Source: CAWCBG01 sp963793845 (GTDB lineage Bacteria; Acidobacteriota; Terriglobia; Terriglobales; Acidobacteriaceae). From it: DNA of 64,000 nt. Below the pieces are notes generated by a model. The model searched no databases and was not told where the DNA came from. It saw nothing but the letters and a program-made list of their open reading frames with translations. The DNA lies in the NCBI GenBank assembly GCA_963793845.1, contig CAWCBG010000014.1, positions 372,001 through 436,000 on the forward strand. Reading direction: 5' to 3'. A program made the position numbers and the translations under genes. This document shows positions 17,842-26,167 of the stretch, piece by piece; position 1 is the first letter of the stretch; every line of letters starts with the position of its first letter.

Positions 17842-19077
17842 TCAGCGACCGCTTGCAGCAGCGTGACCCTCGTGCAACGGGAACTCCTGAGCGGCCACCG
17901 GCGCAAGAAACGGAATGAGAGTCGCTTTGACGCCATAGGTTCCATCTTTTGATGCCTCGGCGATAAATTTGTAAACGAAACGTCCCGTCTTGAAGGAGCC
18001 CGAAGTCAGCTTAAAAACGTACTGTCCGTTCTTCGCTCCGTGAAAGGACGCGATATCGGGCGCGGTATCTTGCGCCACCACTAGGAGAAATCCTTCCTTA
18101 ATGTCGTGACCTGACTTCTTCTCGTTCGCCTCGCGCGCTTCGTGCTCTTCTTTGGCCTCGTGGGGCATTTTGAAGCCGGGGACAAGGGTGCGGGCACGTG
18201 CCAGGTTGCTGGCCGGAAAAACGCCCCCGCTCCACTGCGAATCCGAGAGATCGCCGGGCCCGACCACGGTGAAGAACACCATCGACATTCCGCCCTTGGT
18301 CAAGGTCGAATCATCGGCCCGTGAGGTTACTTCAGCCACTAAGACCGGGAAAGCGAGCAACTTCGAATTTTCGGTGACGAGCAGGTATTGTGGTCCGCCC
18401 ACGGCGTTCTGGGGAACGCCGATGAAAGCGGTCTCGTGAGTCTCTGCGACAATCGGAGCCGGCGTCTCACCCCATGCTGCGAAGGTCTTGCTGCTGTCTC
18501 CGGTGAAAGCTCCGCTGACCTGGCAAATGTCATCCTTTATACAGAGAACCTCGGCCTGGTACTTTGCCGGCTGCCGCGCCGCTCGCTTCGCCGAACTGGG
18601 CGAAATCTTCACCGAACGCCTGACCGAGCTCGCTGAAGCTCCGCTGGGGCGCAGCACAATGTCGAACGATTGCGCGTGTGCCGGAACGGTGAAGGTCACC
18701 GGTTTGTTCAACGATTGTGGATTCGCTCCCGGCGCCTCCACCATCCAGTCGCCGAAGGCTGTACCTTCTGCCGCTTGCGCGGGAACCGCGAATCGTACCA
18801 CCGTGAGATCGGGCCTGCCTTCGTATTGCGAAGGATCCTCGACGACGCTGCCGGACACGAGTTCGCCCGGAACCAGTTGCGCCGGAAGAACCAGTCCAAC
18901 TTCGATGCTCGCGTCCGATGCTGAAGGACGAATCGGCGACTTCGGCAGCATGTGCGCTGACTTCTGCTGGGCGCGAGCCGCTTGCTGTGCCGCGTCCAGT
19001 TGTTTCATCGCTTCTTCCAGCGTCAGCGGCTTGGGGGCTTCGGCTTCGCCTTCTTCCTCCGCCGCGGGACATTCCAT
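17842..19077 (-). CDS. Secreted protein of unknown function, C-terminal part after frameshift
   Basis: This 411-residue frame begins with an acidic, Ala/Glu-rich stretch (CPAAEEEGEAEAPKPLTLEE) and a helical segment, then a region rich in beta-strands without a recognisable domain. A charged Lys/Glu stretch lies around residue 300. In-frame sequence upstream of the first ATG (GTGAAQKYTP) continues the protein encoded at 19095-19538. I could not assign a function. It is tail-to-tail with the glucokinase-like gene, with 4 bases between them. Confidence 0.7.
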   Translation of the reverse strand: MECPAAEEEGEAEAPKPLTLEEAMKQLDAAQQAARAQQKSAHMLPKSPIRPSASDASIEVGLVLPAQLVPGELVSGSVVEDPSQYEGRPDLTVVRFAVPAQAAEGTAFGDWMVEAPGANPQSLNKPVTFTVPAHAQSFDIVLRPSGASASSVRRSVKISPSSAKRAARQPAKYQAEVLCIKDDICQVSGAFTGDSSKTFAAWGETPAPIVAETHETAFIGVPQNAVGGPQYLLVTENSKLLAFPVLVAEVTSRADDSTLTKGGMSMVFFTVVGPGDLSDSQWSGGVFPASNLARARTLVPGFKMPHEAKEEHEAREANEKKSGHDIKEGFLLVVAQDTAPDIASFHGAKNGQYVFKLTSGSFKTGRFVYKFIAEASKDGTYGVKATLIPFLAPVAAQEFPLHEGHAAASGR

Positions 19078-19094
19078 CGGCGTATATTTCTGCG

Positions 19095-19538
19095 CGGCGC
19101 CTGTCCCAATTCCAGCAGCGGAAGATGCCTGTCATGGGTTCGTGCATCATTCTGTGGCCGGCTATGTGCTTACCGCTCTGATCGTATTTGGCGATTACCT
19201 CTTCTGTGAAGTTTCCGTTCGCGTCATAGTCTTCCGTCGATACCGATTGAACGGACTTGCCATCGGGCCAATAGCCGGTGGTGGTCTGGAGTCCGCCGGT
19301 GTAATACCCGGGTGGGTAGGTAAAGACGTTGCGGTCTTGCAGTTTGCCGTCGGCACCGATGGTTCGCATTTCGACGACTCTTCCTGAAGCGTCATAGACG
19401 ATCTCCTGCTTCATGCCGGCGCCTGCGTCCACCACTACGGTTTTCTGGGCAAGAGTTAACTGTTGAAGAAACAACACCGCTACGCATATTACTCCAAAGT
19501 TAATATGCTTACGGATAAATTTGTAAGTGGGGCGCACC
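19095..19538 (-). CDS. Secreted protein of unknown function, N-terminal part with YD-like repeats
   Basis: About 145 residues with a signal peptide (FGVICVAVLFLQQLTLA) and two or three YD-type repeat units (EIVYDASGRVVEMRTIG, TEDYDANGNFTEE, KYDQSGKHIAG) as in RHS/YD proteins, here very short. The best start is GTG at 19538, with AAGGAGAG about 4 bases upstream; an ATG at 19609 in the same frame has no such site. Around 19095-19110 the frame shifts into the one encoding 17842-19077. The out-of-frame continuation stays open to 18530. Confidence 0.65.
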
Positions 19539-19609
19539 GCGCTCTCCTTGTGCGACTCTGGAATGAGGACGATGAAAGTCCTTTTCGTGCTATGTCGATA
19601 TGAGGACAA

Positions 19610-19945
19610 AGTGTAGCACGCACCCCACTCCGACCGCCGCTAAAGTTGACAGAACAGTTATATGAAAGGGCGAAAGGTCACCGCGTTCGATACTCAAAGC
19701 CGACGAATCCACCTTTGGCTCGCCAAAGACGGCTTGGTGTTGTGATCCGCAACAGACCGCAAGTCACACATAGGAAAACTATTTCCCTTTCCGTGCCTGT
19801 AAGTAAAATTCCCCTTTCGTACTACAAGTAATAGTTGCTTTGTGCCGGGTTCGGTGATATTTATTCCTAACCTGCTGAGGTTTCATTTTCTGCTTCACGC
19901 AGCAAATCGTAGTGCCGTAGGACCCAAGAATTGAGGAGGGGATAC
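19610..19945. other. Intergenic region between divergent secreted-protein genes
   Basis: About 335 bases without a gene, containing promoters for both neighbours. A possible plus-strand promoter is TTGCTT, 17 bases, TATTTA at about 19833-19861, which is weak on the -10 side. The segment is less GC-rich than the genes around it. Confidence 0.4.
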
Positions 19946-21529
19946 ATGAGGATCAAGAAACACCTCACTGTAAGTATGGTGTGTCTGTTCGCTCTGCTGC
20001 TAACATGCGCATTCTCGTCAGCTCAAAACACCGCTCAACCCGGTGTGCTAACCAGTGCCCAAATGAACCGGGCGATCCATTCTGATATTTCGCCGCCGCT
20101 CAGAGATCTTGTTAAGGCACAGTCTACGTCTTCCTCATTCGGCTATCATGCCGCCAGCCCGCCCCTCCGCCCGAAACTCGACAAGCAGCTTCAATTTGCT
20201 GCTGCCAGAGAGGCTATGGGTCTGGCCAATCCGCAGGCACCTGCTGGTCAATCCCTGACTCCAGTTGCCGCCACGGTCGGCGTGAATGTGCTTGGAGTGG
20301 GACTTGGCTTCCACGGCTACACCGTTCCGGACGCACCGCCCGATCCGAACGGCGCCTCCGGCGACTGGCCGGGCAATCAGGCCAACGCTCAGGTCGTTGA
20401 GTGGGTCAACGTATCGTATGCCGTCTTCAGAAAGAGCGATGGCGCTTACCTGCTTGGCCCGATTCTGGGCAACGCACTTTGGGCCGGTTTCGGTGGCCAA
20501 TGCCAAACCCAGAACAGCGGCGACATCGTCGTGCAGTTTGACAGGACGCATCATCGCTGGATTCTGTTCCAGCCCGTCTTCTCCTCGCCCTTCGCGAGCT
20601 GTTTTGCCATCTCCACCTCGCCCGACGCTACGGGTACGTACTATCGTTATTCGTTCCCGCAGAACGCCGGCTTCCCCGATTATCCCAAGCTGGGTATCAT
20701 GCCGGACGCCATCTACCAGTCGCAGAATATCTTCAACGCGGCCGGCACGGCCTACCTCGGCGCTCAGCCCTGCGCTTACAACCTGACCAAGATGCTGGTC
20801 GGCGACAATACCGCCGAGCAGGTTTGCACGCTGGATAACTCCAACGGCACGTTGTTCGACGACAGCATGCTGCCCGCCGATCTGGATTCGCCGGAGCTTC
20901 CGCTACCTGCGGGTACTCCCGAAGTGTATGTCGGCAGCATTGACAACAATGCGTCGGAAACCAACATTTACGAGTACACCTACAAACCTGACTTCGTGCA
21001 CGGTACTGCCGTTCTCACCGGTGTTGGCGGCTCCACGCCAATCGCTACCGGACTGCCGGCCTTCGTGGGTCTGTGCAACTTCGGTTCGAGCGGTTGCATT
21101 CCGCAGCTCGGCGTTGTCACGAGCACCGGCGGCTTGGACTCATTGGGCGATCGCCTGATGTTCCGCCTGGCTCTCCGGCGCACCGTCAACACCGCTAACG
21201 TCCCCGTGAATCACTGGATGGTGAACCACGCGATCGTGAACGGCAGCACGGGAGCCGAGCGCTGGTATGAATTCCGCTCGCCCAACAACAACCTGACCGC
21301 TCTGTCGACGTATCAGGGCGGAACCTACGCACCGGATGCCATCTATCGCTTCATGGGCTCGCTCGCCATGGACAAGAATGGCGACATCGCTTTGGGCTAC
21401 AGCCGGTCCAGCGCGACTCAGCATCCGGATATTTACTTCACCGGACGGGCGCCGACCGATGCCTCTGGGCACGATGCAGGCAGAAGCTGCGATCGTCAAC
21501 CAGACGGTTGCCACCGGTTCGCAGCCTGA
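19946..21529 (+). CDS. Large secreted protein of unknown function, main part before frameshift
   Basis: The protein starts at the ATG at 19946, with GAGGAGGGG 4 bases upstream. It has a signal peptide (LTVSMVCLFALLLTCAFSSAQ) and about 505 residues before a frame break at 21461. The mature part contains PDAPPDPNGASGDW, VVQFDRTHHRWILFQP and SPDATGTYYRYSF, a pattern found in acidobacterial extracellular proteins with probable beta-propeller-like repeats. No catalytic motif was recognised. After the break the last 23 or so residues of this frame are spurious. Confidence 0.75.
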   Translation: MRIKKHLTVSMVCLFALLLTCAFSSAQNTAQPGVLTSAQMNRAIHSDISPPLRDLVKAQSTSSSFGYHAASPPLRPKLDKQLQFAAAREAMGLANPQAPAGQSLTPVAATVGVNVLGVGLGFHGYTVPDAPPDPNGASGDWPGNQANAQVVEWVNVSYAVFRKSDGAYLLGPILGNALWAGFGGQCQTQNSGDIVVQFDRTHHRWILFQPVFSSPFASCFAISTSPDATGTYYRYSFPQNAGFPDYPKLGIMPDAIYQSQNIFNAAGTAYLGAQPCAYNLTKMLVGDNTAEQVCTLDNSNGTLFDDSMLPADLDSPELPLPAGTPEVYVGSIDNNASETNIYEYTYKPDFVHGTAVLTGVGGSTPIATGLPAFVGLCNFGSSGCIPQLGVVTSTGGLDSLGDRLMFRLALRRTVNTANVPVNHWMVNHAIVNGSTGAERWYEFRSPNNNLTALSTYQGGTYAPDAIYRFMGSLAMDKNGDIALGYSRSSATQHPDIYFTGRAPTDASGHDAGRSCDRQPDGCHRFAA

Positions 21530-21692
21530 CACCAGCCACCGCTGGGGTGATTACAGCAGCATGACTATCGATCTCGATGGCTGCACCTTCTGGTACGTGA
21601 ACGAGTACTACACGGTCACCACCAGGTTCGACTGGAGCACTCGAGTAGCTTCGCTGAAGTTCAACGCTTGTACGCCAAACGTCCTGCACTAG
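21462..21692 (+). CDS. Large secreted protein, C-terminal part after frameshift
   Basis: The C-terminal 76 residues of the preceding gene in another frame: PLGTMQAEAAIVNQTV, then SHRWGDYSSMTIDLDGCTFW and YVNEYYTVTTRFDWSTR. Removing the G at 21461 joins the frames as TGRAPTDPLGTMQ, consistent with a single-base insertion. The two cysteines in the tail are plausible disulphide partners in an exported protein. Confidence 0.75.
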   Translation, partial: PLGTMQAEAAIVNQTVATGSQPDTSHRWGDYSSMTIDLDGCTFWYVNEYYTVTTRFDWSTRVASLKFNACTPNVLH

Positions 21693-21852
21693 ACTGAGTA
21701 CGCGGCGTCGCCTTGGGCGGCGCCGCTAACCTGTTGCCGTTTAGGACTGCTTGTGGACCGGCGGCCGTAATAACGTGTATAGGGAAAGCAAGTTCCCTGT
21801 TTGCGCAACATTGTGCACACGTAAGTGCTTGGTTTGTTGGTTTATAAGCCGA

Positions 21853-21899
21853 AAACGTGGAAGGAGAATTGCAGCCCTGATGTATGGGCGTCCACGTTT
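21853..21899 (+). promoter_or_regulatory. Nested hairpin in leader of PEP-CTERM gene
   Basis: AAACGTGGA at 21853-21861 pairs with TCCACGTTT at 21891-21899. Inside, GCCC (21874-21877) pairs with GGGC (21886-21889). It lies about 110 bases upstream of the PEP-CTERM start. An AAGGAG sits in the asymmetric internal loop and an 11-codon frame (MYGRPRLDEAP) starts at 21880, so the element could be a leader structure. It matches no riboswitch class that I know. Confidence 0.4.
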
Positions 21900-22008
21900 A
21901 GACGAGGCTCCCTAACCCTGACTGTGCCTATAGCCGTTATTTAGGTTCTGTCGCCACTTCAGGCGATGCGCTTTCGAGGCGCGATCGGCCTGATCGGAGG
22001 ATTTGAGA

Positions 22009-22647
22009 ATGAACAAAACATCCCTGTGGAGCATCGCTTTATTGATCGCGCTGTGCTTCGCTACTGTCGGCATGGCCAGTGCCAATGTCGTGTCGATCGG
22101 TAATTCCAAGCTGACAGCAGACGTCAACGTCAACGTGCCGTTTCCTACCGCGGGTGACTTCTACTGCAGCGCCACCAACGGCTGCGGAAACATCCCTGCG
22201 GGCGGACAGACTGCCTACATGTGGACAACCGGCGATTTTGTGGAGTCGTCAGTTTTCGTGCTGGACACCAACTTGGTTACCGACCTCACGGCTAACTGGA
22301 TCTTCCAGGATTTTCTGGGAGGCGGCAACACCGAAACTTGGGCCGTATTTGTTAACAACATCGCAGTGGCAACCGCGACCCTACCGGATGACAACTACGG
22401 CGGCGACTACCTGTCCGTAACCGGTACGGTTAGCTTTGCCGGCATCGCACCGGTGGGCGGCGGCTACCAGGTCAGTCTGGTTCTGCAGAACACGGTTCCC
22501 TTCGGCGGCGGATCAGCTGCCTGGGCTGACGGCGGAATCACCGGCCTGTCCTATGCTCAGACGACCACCCCGGAGCCGGCTTCCTTGCTCTTGCTGGGCA
22601 GCGGTGTTCTGGGCTTGGCGGGTTTCGCTCGTCGGCGCTTGCTGTAA
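22009..22647 (+). CDS. PEP-CTERM sorting-domain protein
   Basis: A 212-residue exported protein. It has a signal peptide (SLWSIALLIALCFATVGMASA), a glycine-, asparagine- and threonine-rich beta body, and a C-terminal sorting tail: TPEPASLLLLGSG, a hydrophobic helix and a basic end FARRRLL. This is the substrate signature of the exosortase/PEP-CTERM system, in which the tail is removed during surface or exopolysaccharide-linked export. The ATG at 22009 has GGAGG 8 bases upstream. No exosortase gene is in the window. Confidence 0.9.
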   Translation: MNKTSLWSIALLIALCFATVGMASANVVSIGNSKLTADVNVNVPFPTAGDFYCSATNGCGNIPAGGQTAYMWTTGDFVESSVFVLDTNLVTDLTANWIFQDFLGGGNTETWAVFVNNIAVATATLPDDNYGGDYLSVTGTVSFAGIAPVGGGYQVSLVLQNTVPFGGGSAAWADGGITGLSYAQTTTPEPASLLLLGSGVLGLAGFARRRLL

Positions 22648-22671
22648 ATCGCTGGTAGGTTTTGTAACTCA

Positions 22672-22705
22672 AGAGGCTGCCGCCAAACGGCAGCCTCTTT
22701 TGTGT
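22672..22705 (+). terminator. Rho-independent terminator
   Basis: A perfect 11-bp stem, AGAGGCTGCCG / CGGCAGCCTCT, with loop CCAAA, followed by TTTTGTGTT. It ends the PEP-CTERM transcript and lies directly against the stop of the convergent glycosyltransferase. Confidence 0.9.
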
Positions 22706-24766
22706 TCACTGGCTGGACGCGCTTTCGAGCTGGTTCAATGTCTTGTGCGCTGCCGCGATCTGCAGTGGATACCATTGCGGCCCAGTCTCCCGCATGAGCC
22801 GCTGTGCCGCCTCGATCTCCTGTCGCGCCTCGTCGCGGCGTCCTGATGCCGCCAGGGCCTGTCCCAGGACCAGGTGAGCGCGCACGCTGGCCGGCATGAT
22901 TGCGACTGCGGCCCGCGCCTCTGATGCGGCTTCAGCGGGTCTGTCGCCCAGCACAGCATAAGCACGGGCAATGTGCATCACCGCTTCGATGTCCCGCAGA
23001 TCGAACTTGCCGCGATATACCAGGATCGCTCCGCCGATGTTGGCGACGGGAGTCGCGCGCGCGAACTCGCGATAAGGATTCAGATCGCCCGGCTCCCATT
23101 CGATTCCAGAGAGCGTCAGGTCGCTGATGAAGAACAGACCCTCAGCCTCGGGCGGCGGCACCGCCCCTGCATCCCCAATGTTGGCCGGCAACTTCCTGCA
23201 GGGAATGCCGTAGTAGGCGGGGTCGGCAGCGCCATCATAGGCCAGCCAGCAGTCGCGAATTCCATTCGCCTGAACGTAATCGCGCAACTGATAGAGGCCC
23301 TGTCCCCAATCGACATTCGAGTCGGTCAGAACCTTGTAGGTCTTCATGGGGCCGCCAAAGGCTTCGTTAGAGTAGGGCAGGTAATTCGGATAGGCGCGCA
23401 GCGATGATGCGATGTGAAAGACCAGCAGAAGCACGACCGCGGCCTTCCATGCGCGATTGCGATGCCAAATGGCGACCACGCCGCCTGCGATCAGGATGCA
23501 CAGGAAGGGCACGATCGGCAGCACGTGGCGATAGCCGATGTTCAGGCCGGACTGCATGGCCACCAGCACCACGACCGCCACCGGGAGAACAAGGTAGAGC
23601 GCCTTCCAGAAGCGGTCTGGACCAATCCATTCTCCGAATAGAAGAGACATCAACAGTAGCGCCAGAAATCCCAAGGTCGACTTGATCACGAACACGACAG
23701 GGAAGTAGAACCAGCGGCCGTGCGGATAAAGCGTGCCCAGCAGGAACGGCGGCTGACCAGGATCGGAGACGTTCAGCACATCGACCAGCCCGTAGAGATA
23801 GGCCTGGGGCAGCATGTGCCATTTGGCCAGACGTGGAATGACTTTGGTCAGCACGACGCCGTGCGTGCCCTGCTCCTGCACGTTGTAGATGAACTGGCTG
23901 AGAGAGGTCGTCATCGGTTCGCCGCCGGGCCGGGCCGCCCAGCGCAAGCCATAGACGCACCACAGTACGCCGACACCGATCAGGAGAATCAGCGCCAGCC
24001 GGCCTGTCCAACGCATCAGTTGCCGGGGAAGAGATCCGCCGGCGGTTTCGCCGGTCGCAGGATCGAATGCGTCATGGCGATAGCGCTTGAACTCGACGAT
24101 GCTCAGCGCGATCAGGATGGGCACGATCAACACGCCGGAATGCTTGGAGGCAAAGGTAAGCCCGGTGAGAATGCCGGCGATCAGCAGGCGTACCCTGGTC
24201 GGTTTGCGGTAGTAGCGAAACAGCGCGAAGACCGAGGCCAGGATGAAGGCCGTCACCGCAGCGTCGGTCGTGATCAAGGCGCCATGCGCAAGGATCGTGG
24301 GCTCGAATACCAGTAGCAGGAGCGCGATCAGTCCCGCCCCGGGCCCGAACAGCTCCCGCGCAAACAGGAAGCACGCAACGCCGAGCACGAGCGCAAACAA
24401 CGATTCGGCCATCCGGCCGCGATAGAGCAGCGCGTCGCCGTTCCGCACCTGCCCGAAGAGATATCCGACAGCGAGAGCGTAGCCGTGGTCCTTGGTGGTC
24501 GGCTCCTTGCCGCAAACGCCGTCCGCAGGAGCGGGATCGTGCCCAAACCACAGTGGCGCGGCAGCCACCCACTTCATCAGCGGCGGATGCTCGGAGTTGA
24601 TGCCGAAATCTCCGCACTGCCAGTAACGGTATCCCGCGACCAGGTGAAAGCCCTCGTCGTAGGTCTGCGACTGGTGACGGATGGACAACGCGAGTTGCAT
24701 CAGGAATACGCCAAGGAGAAGCGCGGCAAGCACTGCGTGAGCGGCTTTCGAGCGGAGAAGTCGCAT
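22706..24766 (-). CDS. GT-C family membrane glycosyltransferase with TPR-like tail
   Basis: A protein of about 686 residues with a dozen hydrophobic helices. The first periplasmic loop contains TYDEGFHLVAGYRYW and EHPPLMKW, the GT39/ArnT-PMT signature with acidic catalytic residues, so it probably transfers sugar from a polyprenyl-phosphate donor to a protein or lipid. The C-terminus after about residue 600 is soluble and forms alpha-helical pairs like TPRs (AHLVLGQALAASGRRDEARQ). The ATG at 24766 is preferred over a TTG at 24799. Confidence 0.8.
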   Translation of the reverse strand: MRLLRSKAAHAVLAALLLGVFLMQLALSIRHQSQTYDEGFHLVAGYRYWQCGDFGINSEHPPLMKWVAAAPLWFGHDPAPADGVCGKEPTTKDHGYALAVGYLFGQVRNGDALLYRGRMAESLFALVLGVACFLFARELFGPGAGLIALLLLVFEPTILAHGALITTDAAVTAFILASVFALFRYYRKPTRVRLLIAGILTGLTFASKHSGVLIVPILIALSIVEFKRYRHDAFDPATGETAGGSLPRQLMRWTGRLALILLIGVGVLWCVYGLRWAARPGGEPMTTSLSQFIYNVQEQGTHGVVLTKVIPRLAKWHMLPQAYLYGLVDVLNVSDPGQPPFLLGTLYPHGRWFYFPVVFVIKSTLGFLALLLMSLLFGEWIGPDRFWKALYLVLPVAVVVLVAMQSGLNIGYRHVLPIVPFLCILIAGGVVAIWHRNRAWKAAVVLLLVFHIASSLRAYPNYLPYSNEAFGGPMKTYKVLTDSNVDWGQGLYQLRDYVQANGIRDCWLAYDGAADPAYYGIPCRKLPANIGDAGAVPPPEAEGLFFISDLTLSGIEWEPGDLNPYREFARATPVANIGGAILVYRGKFDLRDIEAVMHIARAYAVLGDRPAEAASEARAAVAIMPASVRAHLVLGQALAASGRRDEARQEIEAAQRLMRETGPQWYPLQIAAAHKTLNQLESASSQ

Positions 24767-24856
24767 GAGATTCGCTCTTAGGAATGTAACGGGCGGCAAC
24801 CGCGGCGTCTATACCGGGTGAGAAGAGCGGCTGGGGACTTTCGCCCCACCGGGAGA

Positions 24857-24945
24857 GCTAGAGCAATTTCTGAGCTGCTGTTACGGCCTTGAAAGGGCGC
24901 GGCTTCAGCCGCGCCGGTCCGCGCTACCCACAACTCGGCCTTTAA
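24857..24945. repeat. GC-rich palindromic repeat, family H copy 1
   Basis: About 90 bases repeated at 25922-26010 in the same direction. Both begin CTAGAGCAATTTCTGAG and contain the palindrome GGCGCGGCTTCAGCCGCGCC, which can form a 9-bp hairpin. Confidence 0.85.
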
Positions 24946-25184
24946 GAGACTGTGTCGCGAGGGGTGTCGCCGCTACGCGGCTCTGACATTTTTCCCACTT
25001 TACCCCGGGCTTCACGCCCGGGGCTAACTGCAATTCCGCCGCTGCGCGGCTGTTTTGTGCAGCGAGCAACGGTCTTACTCCGCCGCGGATTCTCGTCTGC
25101 GGTTGTGACACAGTCTCTGGAGGCCTCGTCGGAATGACGAATAAGAGTTGCTAGCCATTGGACCGCGCGTCGTACCTTTATCGT

Positions 25185-25305
25185 TGTCATTTCGACCGGA
25201 GGGCGTGAGCCCGGAGTGGAGAAACCTGCTTTGCCCAGCATTACGCCCATGTCAGGACAGCAGGCTCCTCGGCGCGGACCGAGGCCCTTCGTCGGGATGA
25301 CAAGA
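25185..25305. repeat. Dispersed repeat, GTCATTCCGACC family
   Basis: This copy starts GTCATTTCGACCGGAGGGCG, continues with CGGAGTGGAGAAACCTGCT and ends with GTCGGGATGACAAG, so its ends are near-inverted copies of each other (GTCAT...ATGAC). Related copies lie at 29781-29870, 30370-30580, 35601-35752 and 41079-41240. Confidence 0.75.
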
Positions 25306-25339
25306 AACCAACGGCTGGTGACGGCGCACCTGAACTGGC

Positions 25340-25475
25340 TGGGGAAAAACTCAAAAGCAGATCCCTCCTCGGCCTGAAGGCCTCGTCGTGATGACAAGAA
25401 ACAAGCGACCTGTGACGGCGCGCCTGAAGGCGTGCCCTTTCAAAGCGGATACAGCAATGCGGAATCGCTCTAGGC
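25340..25475. repeat. Dispersed repeat, GCAGATCCCTC family
   Basis: It contains GCAGATCCCTCCTCGGCCTG, then GGCCTCGTCG, GATGACAAG and CCTGAAGGCGTGCCCTTTC. A close copy lies at 55100-55200. Its last part (CGTGCCCTTTCAAAGCGGAT) recurs at 26066-26117. The repeat ends at the stop of the XRE gene. Confidence 0.8.
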
Positions 25476-25835
25476 GGTTCGTCGGGAATTCGTCGGCAAG
25501 CGGGTAAGTTCTTTTGTCAGTTTTATCAGTTTTTGTTCTTTCTTCTTCGGCGTTGGAATAATCGGTTCAAAGCTGACCAGCAGGCGCGAGCCTGTCGCTT
25601 TCGCCAGTCGTCCTAACGTGCTGATCGACGGGCGAATTCGGCCACTCTCAAGCCGGGCAATGACCGGTTGAGTCGTTCCCATTCGCTGGGCAAGTTCTTC
25701 CTGGGTCAGCCCGGCACGCGCACGTAGACCGATCACCGCCGACGCGATCGCATATTCCTCCTCCAGGGACTCGTAAGCAGCACGATATGCCGGTTTCTTC
25801 AGCCATTTCTTGTGCAAGTCCGATATGCGCGTCAT
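25470..25835 (-). CDS. XRE-family antitoxin-like regulator
   Basis: A 121-residue protein with an N-terminal HigA-type helix region (EEEYAIASAVIGLRARAGLT) and a Cro/C1 helix-turn-helix (QEELAQRMGTTQPVIARLE), ending in a lysine-rich tail. This arrangement matches antitoxins of HigBA-like systems encoded downstream of a Gp49-type toxin. Start taken at the ATG at 25835. A short toxin-like remnant lies directly upstream, and repeats lie on both sides. Confidence 0.85.
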   Translation of the reverse strand: MTRISDLHKKWLKKPAYRAAYESLEEEYAIASAVIGLRARAGLTQEELAQRMGTTQPVIARLESGRIRPSISTLGRLAKATGSRLLVSFEPIIPTPKKKEQKLIKLTKELTRLPTNSRRTA

Positions 25836-25921
25836 TGAGACTCCAGAGATAGCGAACCGATTTTGCCCGCAACAGGTCCAACTGTATTTCGCGCCGCGGT
25901 GTTTTCTCCGTCTTCGACCGA
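25836..25921 (-). pseudogene. 3' remnant of HigB/Gp49-like toxin gene
   Basis: The minus strand directly upstream of the antitoxin translates to KTEKTPRREIQLDLLRAKS. This resembles the C-terminal helix of phage-derived Gp49-like/HigB toxins (KKTQKTP-[KR]-REIE-x-A). The similarity begins where the 25922-26010 repeat stops, so the rest of the toxin appears replaced by repeat DNA. The fragment is short, so this is a tentative call. Confidence 0.45.
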
Positions 25922-26010
25922 CTAGAGCAATTTCTGAGTTGCTGTAACCGCCTTGAAAGGGCGCGGCTTCAGCCGCGCCGATCCGCGCTACCAACGGCTC
26001 GGCCTTTAGG
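25922..26010. repeat. GC-rich palindromic repeat, family H copy 2
   Basis: Same-direction copy of 24857-24945, beginning CTAGAGCAATTTCTGAG and with the same GGCGCGGCTTCAGCCGCGCC hairpin. It sits directly upstream of the toxin remnant. Confidence 0.85.
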
Positions 26011-26065
26011 CCCTGAGGTACGCCCCCTCAGCGGCTAAAGCCGCTCGCTTCCCGCTATCTTTTCG

Positions 26066-26117
26066 GCACACCTGAAGGCGTGCCCTTTCAAAGCGGATAC
26101 AGCCACTGCGGAATCGC
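26066..26117. repeat. Direct repeat of the 25419-25470 segment
   Basis: It shares CCTGAAGGCGTGCCCTTTC, AAAGCGGATACAGC and TGCGGAATCGC with 25421-25470. Together with the family H pair, this leaves the XRE gene and toxin remnant between two composite repeat blocks. Confidence 0.8.
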
Positions 26118-26167
26118 ACTTGGCCACGATATATCAAAAAAGGTATGAGTATTCAAGTCCTACTTCG

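Noticed and set aside
21693..22008. Cyclic-di-GMP riboswitch or sigma-54 promoter upstream of the PEP-CTERM gene
   Set aside because: Neither the GEMM consensus nor a GG-N10-GC pair with proper surroundings is present.
24400..26120. Possible CRISPR array because of repeated units
   Set aside because: The repeats are few, long, unevenly spaced and palindromic, with no regular spacers and no cas genes.
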